64,000 nucleotides of DNA, taken from positions 357,284 through 421,283 of the forward strand of contig NZ_JAIQYY010000002.1 in NCBI RefSeq assembly GCF_020181035.1, given 5' to 3'. The DNA comes from Streptomyces sp. CoH27 (GTDB taxonomy: Bacteria > Actinomycetota > Actinomycetes > Streptomycetales > Streptomycetaceae). Numbering within the stretch: position 1 is the stretch's first letter; every line of letters begins with the position of its first letter. Positions 58,678 to 64,000 of this stretch are shown here, in pieces. The translations under genes were made by a program, and so were the position numbers. The notes below the pieces were generated by a model. The model was not told where the DNA came from, did no database searches, and saw only the letters and a list, made by a program, of their open reading frames with translations.

Positions 58678-61437
58678 ATGGCGCTGGACCCCCGTCTGGC
58701 CGAACTCGCGGACAGCCACGCCGTGGCGATACACGTCGGCGGAAGGTTCAAGGGCAGCGGATTCGTCCTCACCCCGGAACTGGTCGTCACCTGCGCCCAC
58801 GTCGTCGAGGAGGCCGCGGACGAGGTGCTGGTCCGGATCTCCGGCTCCGCCGACCGGACCGGCACCGTGATCGCCCGCCATCCGCCCCTGCGTGGCCGCG
58901 GAGAGTACTACGACAGCCCGGACATCGCCCTGGTAGGCCTGCGCGAGCCGCTGGACCGGCAAGGGGTGTGGCTCGCCGAGGAGCCGCCGCAGGCCGGCGC
59001 GGTCGTCGTGGCCCGCGGCTTCAGCCGGTTCACCGCCGAGCCGGGCGTGCAGCAGGACTCGCTGTCGATGACCGTCGTGGGCCCGGCGGGCTCCTTGCTG
59101 AGGGTCAAGGACGACCGGGTCGAGGCGGGCCTCAGCGGCGCTCTGGTGCTGGACACCACGAGCGGCAGGGTGTGCGGCATGGTCAAGGCGTCCCGCAGAC
59201 GCGAGGAGGTTCAGGGCGGCTGGATCGTCCCGGCCCACGTCATCGCCGAGCACGCGGGAGCAGCCGCGAGTGGGGACCGGCACCGGCCGGGCACCGGCTG
59301 GTTCGATCTGGTCTCCCGCAGAGCCGAGTTGCACGCCCAGCTGTTCGGCGGGGACCGGCACCCGGCGCGCGTCGCGGCTCCGCGGCGGGACCGGCCGCCG
59401 TCCTGGTGGCTGCAGACCGCCAACGAGGTGGTGCCCTTCATCGCCCGGCCCGAACTGGACGATCTTCTCGCCTGGTGCCTGCGGGAGGACGGCATGGGCA
59501 TGCGGCTGGTCACCGCGCCGGGCGGCTCGGGCAAGACCCGTCTGGCGATGCGGCTGTGCCAGGTGCTCGACGAGCAGGGCTGGATCGCCGGGTTCCTGCC
59601 GGGCGACTCCCAGGAGACCGTTCCGCACCTATGGGAGGCTCTGGACGCCGGGTACCGGGTGCTGGTGGTGGTCGACTACGCCGAAACGCGCACCGATCTC
59701 AACAAGGCACTGCTGACGGCCCTGGAACAGGAGGAGCCCGGCAGGGTGCGCGTTCTGCTGCTCGCCCGGTCGGACGGCCTGTGGTGGAACAGTCTGAAGC
59801 ACGGGGACGTCGTGGACGGCGCCCCGGTCCGCCTGTCCCCGCTCGGCGAGCGCACCGGACCCGGCCCGGTGCTGTCCGCAGCATGGCAGGCGTTCCACGC
59901 CGCCATCATCGGCGGGCCCACCCCGGCACCTCCGGCCCTGCCGGAAGCCGACGGCCCCGACGACGTACTGAGCCTGCACGCACTGGCCCTCGACGCGGTG
60001 CTCGCGCGCCGTGACGGAGTCCGCGTCGGGTCGTGGGACCCACTGGGACGCGTGCTCAGGCATGAGCAGAAGTACTGGACCGACCTGGCGCAGGAGCACG
60101 AGGCGCCACTGCCCATGAAAGACGCGTCGGTCAGGCGTGTACTGCTGCTCCCCGCGTTGTTCTCCGCCGCCTCCGCAGAACAGGCCCAGACGGCCCTCGG
60201 CCGTCTGGAGACGGTGCCGGAGAACGCGCTGGCGGGCGCCGCCGATGTGCTGCACCGGCTGTACCCGCATCCCGGCCTGTACTGGGCACCCCTGCAACCC
60301 GACCGGCTGGCCGAGCAGTTGCTGTCCCAGGTGATCGACGACGCCGGCAGCGCCGAGGCGTCCGTCGGCCTGCTGACCTCCGTACTCGCCGACTGCACCT
60401 TCGCACAGGCCGAGCAGGCCATGACCGTCCTCGACCGCACCCGTGTCGCCCTGCGCGGGCGGGGCGCCCACGAGCCGGCCACCTGGCTGACGGAGACCAT
60501 GGGCACGCTCATCCGTACCCGTCCCCTGGACTTCCTCCCGGCCGCAGCCGGCGTACTGAGCCCGGGAACCCCCGGATGGAACGTGTTCCGGGAGGTACTG
60601 GAGAGCGCCGATTACGTCGATGTGCTGCTCCCCCTCCACCAGCGGGTGGCCCGTACGGGGCGGAACTCGGAGATGGTCCACGCGATCCTCGGCGCGCTGC
60701 TGCTGCGCTACGACCGCTCCCTCTCCTCCCGGATCTGGGCCTCGAAGGGCGGGGAGAGGGCCGCGCAACTGGTCCAGGCGGTGTGGGAGATCGCAAACTA
60801 CTTCGCGGCCCGCGGTGAGCCGGAGCATGCCTGGCTGCACTCCCGCACAGCCGTGGCCCTGGCCGCGAAGCTCGCCCGAGCCGATCCCGACACCTACCGG
60901 CCTGTCCATGCCGCCTGCCTCGACGTCCTCGGCTACCGGCTGTTCGAGCTCGACCGGTACCGCCCGGCCCTGCGGGTCGCCCGGCGAGCGGTCAAGGTAC
61001 GCAGGGTCCTGGCGCGGCGCGACCCGGCCCACCGGCCGCTCCTCGCGCAGGCCTTGATTCGCCTGGGCAGCCTGCTGGCCACGACCGGGAAACCGGATGC
61101 CGCGTTGCGAGCGTCCGAGGAGGCCGCCGGGATCGCACTCGGCCTGGCCCGCGAGGACGAGCAGGGATGGGCCGGGCTGGTCACCGCGGTCTACAACAAC
61201 TACGGCCTGCTGCTGAGCGGGGCCGGCCGGCAGGCGGAAGCGGAAGAAGCCGCGAAGGTGCTGGCAAATGCCGTCGCCGTGAGCGATGCACAGCCATGGA
61301 CGCCCGCGCAACGGGCCGGCCTGAAACCGTACCGGCGCACGGTCGCACGACTCCTGGCGCGGGAATCGGTCACCGACTACTCGTTGATGCTCACCGCGGC
61401 CGTGTACCCGGAGGAGACGGACGACGATCCGCGCTGA
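58678..61437 (+). CDS. Trypsin-like protease fused to STAND-type NTPase and helical repeats
   Basis: A 919-residue protein. Residues 10-200 are a trypsin-like serine protease: H41 (TCAHVV), D82 (SPDIALVG) and S153 in GLSGALV, where the usual GDSGG is altered, with a long linker afterwards. A P-loop NTPase follows (Walker A APGGSGKTRLAM, residues about 280-290; Walker B VLVVVDYAE). The C-terminal half is helical with TPR-like repeats at about 730-860 (LGYRLFELDRYRPALRVARR). There is no signal peptide, so the protease acts inside the cell and may be switched on when the NTPase oligomerises. It is coupled to the small gene upstream. Target unknown. Confidence 0.88.
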   Translation: MALDPRLAELADSHAVAIHVGGRFKGSGFVLTPELVVTCAHVVEEAADEVLVRISGSADRTGTVIARHPPLRGRGEYYDSPDIALVGLREPLDRQGVWLAEEPPQAGAVVVARGFSRFTAEPGVQQDSLSMTVVGPAGSLLRVKDDRVEAGLSGALVLDTTSGRVCGMVKASRRREEVQGGWIVPAHVIAEHAGAAASGDRHRPGTGWFDLVSRRAELHAQLFGGDRHPARVAAPRRDRPPSWWLQTANEVVPFIARPELDDLLAWCLREDGMGMRLVTAPGGSGKTRLAMRLCQVLDEQGWIAGFLPGDSQETVPHLWEALDAGYRVLVVVDYAETRTDLNKALLTALEQEEPGRVRVLLLARSDGLWWNSLKHGDVVDGAPVRLSPLGERTGPGPVLSAAWQAFHAAIIGGPTPAPPALPEADGPDDVLSLHALALDAVLARRDGVRVGSWDPLGRVLRHEQKYWTDLAQEHEAPLPMKDASVRRVLLLPALFSAASAEQAQTALGRLETVPENALAGAADVLHRLYPHPGLYWAPLQPDRLAEQLLSQVIDDAGSAEASVGLLTSVLADCTFAQAEQAMTVLDRTRVALRGRGAHEPATWLTETMGTLIRTRPLDFLPAAAGVLSPGTPGWNVFREVLESADYVDVLLPLHQRVARTGRNSEMVHAILGALLLRYDRSLSSRIWASKGGERAAQLVQAVWEIANYFAARGEPEHAWLHSRTAVALAAKLARADPDTYRPVHAACLDVLGYRLFELDRYRPALRVARRAVKVRRVLARRDPAHRPLLAQALIRLGSLLATTGKPDAALRASEEAAGIALGLAREDEQGWAGLVTAVYNNYGLLLSGAGRQAEAEEAAKVLANAVAVSDAQPWTPAQRAGLKPYRRTVARLLARESVTDYSLMLTAAVYPEETDDDPR

Positions 61438-61457
61438 CGAGCCGGTGCGTGTGGGCG

Positions 61458-61493
61458 GGGCCGGTTTCCGGGCTCGCGCCCGGGAACCGGCCC
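61458..61493. terminator. Bidirectional terminator between protease-NTPase and mannosidase genes
   Basis: A 16-bp stem, GGGCCGGTTTCCGGGC (61458-61473) with its complement (61478-61493), with one G-T pair and a TCGC loop. It lies between two convergent stops. Confidence 0.85.
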
Positions 61494-61519
61494 GCCGGCG
61501 TGCGTGTCTGCGGTGTCTT

Positions 61520-64000
61520 CTACCGGCCGAAGCCGTAGGCGAAGAGATGGTCGGTTCCGGTCGATCCCGTCACCGGCAGCGTGATCGACGCCACCTGCTT
61601 GGACGGATCCAGCGGGACCTTCGTGGCGAAGACGTAGGTCTTGACGTTGTCACGGCCCCCGCTGCCGGTGTTCCGGTAGGCCGTCGTCACCGCCGTCGTG
61701 TCACCCGGGAGCGGTTTGCCGGACCCGCCGCCCAGCGTCCAGTCCGAGAAGCCGACCGTCGCCTTCGAGACGGTGCCGTCGGTGTAGGTGACGGTCACCG
61801 TGCCCGAGACCCCGCTGCCGTCGGTCGGCGCGTTGGTCGCCGCGCCCAGCAGACCCAGCGAGGCGCCCGACGTGCCCTCCGGCATCGGGATGGTCTGGCC
61901 GGCCATCTCCAGGTTGTCCAGCTGACCGGACGTCACCGTCGGCCAGGTGTAGGAGATGCCGTCGACGGTGAGAGTGGAGCCGCTCGTGACGCCCGCCGCC
62001 GACAGCGCGTTCTGCGACAACGCCCAGCCACCGTTGTCGAAGCCGCCCGAGAAGCTGCTGCCGTCGGGGTAGATGCCCTCGTTGGTGTGGTAGGGCCACA
62101 GCGCACCGGCCTTGGCGACGGCCACGCGGAGGGTCGCCCCGCCCAGTGCCGCACCGGTGGTGTGATCGGTCAGCGCGAAGGTGACCGGGAACGTCCCCTC
62201 GCTCGCGCCCGCCGTCACATGGACCTTCACCTCGGCACTGCCCGAGGCGGGCACCGTCAGCGAGCCGGACGCCGTGTCCAGCGTGACCCCGGAGGGCACC
62301 GTCGCCTGCCAGCCGACCGTGACGGCGGCGCTGCCGAGGTTGGTCAGGTCGAGTGTGCCGTCACCGGACGTGCCCGGCTGGAGCACCAGGCCGTCGCTGG
62401 AGGGACCGGTCGCGGCCAGCACCCGGCCGCCGCCCGTGGTGTCCGACGGCGGCGCCGCCGACGGGTCGGACGCCCAGGAGGTGTCGGGCTGGGTGCCGAG
62501 CGTGAAGTCGATGCTCCCCGCGCCCTTGAACTGTCCGTACGTCAGCCAGGAGGTCTTCCATTCCTTGCCCTTGACGCTGAGCGACTGCACATACGGCGCG
62601 TCGGGCGCGGCCTGCGGTGCGTCGATCCGCACCGTCCTGCCGCCTGCGAAGGTCACCTGGGCCACCGGGAAGACCGGACTGCCGAGCGCCAGGGTGTCCG
62701 TGCCCGGGGTCTCGGGGTACAGGCCGAGCTCGGACCAGACGTACCAGGAGCTCATCGCGCCGAGGTCGTCGTTGCCGAAGGAGCCGACCGGGGCGTTGAA
62801 GTACAGCTCCTGCTGGGCCTTGCGGACGGCGGCCTGGGTCTTCCACGGCCGGCCCGTGTAGTCGTACTCCCAGGGGATCTCCACGCTGGGCTCGTTGCTC
62901 AGGTCGGCGTTGGTGTTGCCGGGATCGGTGATGTCGTCGAGCAGGCTGTCCAGGTACGACGAGTACGCGTCGGCACCGCCGCGTGCCTGGATGAGCTGCT
63001 TGAGGTTGAACGGGACCATGGGCGTGTACTGGGCCGACGTGCCCTCCACGAAGCCGTTGGAGGTGCCGGGGGTGAAACCGCCCGCGAACCGGCCGTCCTT
63101 GTTCTTGGCCTGGAGGTAGCCGGTCTGCGGGTTGAAGACGTTCATCCAGTCCTGGGCGCGGGTGGCGAACTTCTCGTAGACAGCCGTCCTGCCCAGCGAC
63201 TTCGCGAAGGCGGCGAGGGCGTAGTCGGCGGAGTCGTACTCCAGTTGCGTGGAGACCGGGCCGTAGAAGTTGCAGCAGCCGTAGTCGCCCTCGTCCAGCG
63301 GGAGATAGCCCTTCGCGTCCCGTACCGCCTCCCCCGGGCGGTCGTTGTTGGGGACGGTGGCCTCGTGCTGGAGAGCGGCGAGCGCCTTGCCGGTGTCGAA
63401 GCCCGTCGCGCCGAAGGCGTACGCGTCGGCGATGATGCCGGCGGCCGGGTCACCGACCATCACGTAGCTCTCCCCGTTGTTCGAGGCCCACTTGGGCAGC
63501 AGACCCGTCTGGTCGTAGCCGTTGAGCATCGAGGTGACGACGTCGCCGGCGACCTCGGGCTCGACCATCGCCATCAGCTGGGTCTGGGAGCGGTAGGTGT
63601 CCCAGCCCGAGTAGTTGGCGTACTGGGCCTTCTGCCCCCGGGTCAGCTTGTGGACCTGGTTGTCCATCCCCATGTACCGGCCGTTGTCATCGGAGAAGAC
63701 GTTCGGGTGCAGCAGCGCGTGGTAGAGCGCGGTGTAGAACTGCGCCTGCTGGTCCGGGGTGCCGCCGCCGACCCGAAGCTTGTTCAGCACCGCGTTCCAG
63801 GCCTTGTGGTTGGCCTGCTCGACGGTGTCGAGGTTCCATGTCCTGATCTCGGTGGCAACGTTGTCCGCCGCGCCCGCGTCATCCGTGTACGAGATGCCGA
63901 CCTTCGCGCTCACCGTGGGGTGGGCGGAGGTGTCGAAGGTCAGGTACATGCCGTTCGCGCCCGTCGTGGGGGGCTGGGCGGCCTCGACCGCGGCCGAAGA
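61520..64000 (-). CDS. GH92 family glycosyl hydrolase (alpha-mannosidase type), C-terminal part; 5' end outside window
   Basis: The frame is open to the window edge, so the N-terminus is missing. The catalytic domain shows GH92 motifs: FYTALYHALLHPN, a YSGWDTYRSQ element, GDYGCCNFYGP, LSNEPSVEIPWEYDYTGRPW (the NEP region, where the common HH pair is replaced by VE), and GNDDLGAMSSWYVWSELGLY. Further C-terminal modules follow: an NEW3-like segment with VPASGSAEVKVHVTAGAS and a final beta-rich carbohydrate-binding-like domain. Typical actions are removal of alpha-linked mannose from glycans outside the cell. It ends 27 bp past the terminator at 61458-61493. Confidence 0.92.
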   Translation of the reverse strand, partial: SSAAVEAAQPPTTGANGMYLTFDTSAHPTVSAKVGISYTDDAGAADNVATEIRTWNLDTVEQANHKAWNAVLNKLRVGGGTPDQQAQFYTALYHALLHPNVFSDDNGRYMGMDNQVHKLTRGQKAQYANYSGWDTYRSQTQLMAMVEPEVAGDVVTSMLNGYDQTGLLPKWASNNGESYVMVGDPAAGIIADAYAFGATGFDTGKALAALQHEATVPNNDRPGEAVRDAKGYLPLDEGDYGCCNFYGPVSTQLEYDSADYALAAFAKSLGRTAVYEKFATRAQDWMNVFNPQTGYLQAKNKDGRFAGGFTPGTSNGFVEGTSAQYTPMVPFNLKQLIQARGGADAYSSYLDSLLDDITDPGNTNADLSNEPSVEIPWEYDYTGRPWKTQAAVRKAQQELYFNAPVGSFGNDDLGAMSSWYVWSELGLYPETPGTDTLALGSPVFPVAQVTFAGGRTVRIDAPQAAPDAPYVQSLSVKGKEWKTSWLTYGQFKGAGSIDFTLGTQPDTSWASDPSAAPPSDTTGGGRVLAATGPSSDGLVLQPGTSGDGTLDLTNLGSAAVTVGWQATVPSGVTLDTASGSLTVPASGSAEVKVHVTAGASEGTFPVTFALTDHTTGAALGGATLRVAVAKAGALWPYHTNEGIYPDGSSFSGGFDNGGWALSQNALSAAGVTSGSTLTVDGISYTWPTVTSGQLDNLEMAGQTIPMPEGTSGASLGLLGAATNAPTDGSGVSGTVTVTYTDGTVSKATVGFSDWTLGGGSGKPLPGDTTAVTTAYRNTGSGGRDNVKTYVFATKVPLDPSKQVASITLPVTGSTGTDHLFAYGFGR

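Overview
The window reads as Streptomyces (or very close) chromosomal DNA. It has very high GC with strong third-position GC bias, many GTG and some TTG starts, many 4-bp stop/start overlaps, many one-component regulators (TetR, LacI, XRE, LAL/LuxR), DUF397, TerD and YbjQ families, and secreted hydrolases. No tRNA, rRNA, CRISPR array or intact insertion sequence was recognised. The mixed content and several decaying genes suggest an accessory chromosome arm rather than the core.

Layout. 1-6.2 kb: the end of a CorA-type transporter, then two TetR modules whose operators are visible as paired palindromes (TetR / beta-hydroxyacid-type dehydrogenase; TetR-MFS efflux facing a PPOX-class enzyme), and a serine hydrolase. 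6.3-13.6 kb: an unusual pterin/pyrimidine-type cluster. It holds a GTP cyclohydrolase II with Met in place of the active-site Tyr, a creatininase-fold protein that is a candidate formamidopyrimidine deformylase, a flippase-like membrane protein, a methyltransferase, a GT4 glycosyltransferase, a PTPS-fold protein lacking expected zinc and catalytic residues, an MDR dehydrogenase and a CDP-alcohol phosphatidyltransferase. 13.7-19 kb: a YcnI-type copper protein with a His-rich membrane partner, an ADP-ribosylglycohydrolase-fold protein and an EF-G paralogue. 19.4-24.5 kb: a LacI-controlled sugar ABC importer whose ATPase gene is joined in frame to the permease by a 28-bp palindrome. 24.5-31.6 kb: a YbjQ-family operon, gamma-glutamyltransferase, an alcohol dehydrogenase and several gene remnants.

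31.7-44.2 kb: TerD, an orphan LacI, a TPR/Ser-Thr kinase protein, and a compact coupled locus: a small helical protein with a C-terminal 'RVYQA..DQ.I' motif, an NLR-like NTPase-TPR protein with the same motif at its N-terminus, and a frameshifted DUF397 gene. A LAL regulator and a sedolisin protease follow. 44.3-47.3 kb: a second, fructose-type ABC importer split across a divergent AT-rich promoter. 47.4-53.3 kb: a TPR / HSP90-like / unknown-protein operon. 53.4-58 kb: an alpha/beta hydrolase, a truncated araD and proton-translocating transhydrogenase pntA-pntB. 58.3-61.4 kb: a trypsin-co-occurring-domain protein coupled to a trypsin-NTPase-TPR protein. 61.5 kb to the end: a GH92 mannosidase that runs off the window.

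Two themes stand out. First, the 6.3-13.6 kb cluster appears to make an uncharacterised GTP-derived, probably glycosylated or lipid-linked product. Second, between 33.7 and 61.4 kb there are up to four multidomain sensor systems built from NTPase or HSP90 ATPases, TPRs and effectors (kinase, protease, amyloid-motif helical protein), which look like bacterial conflict or programmed-death modules.
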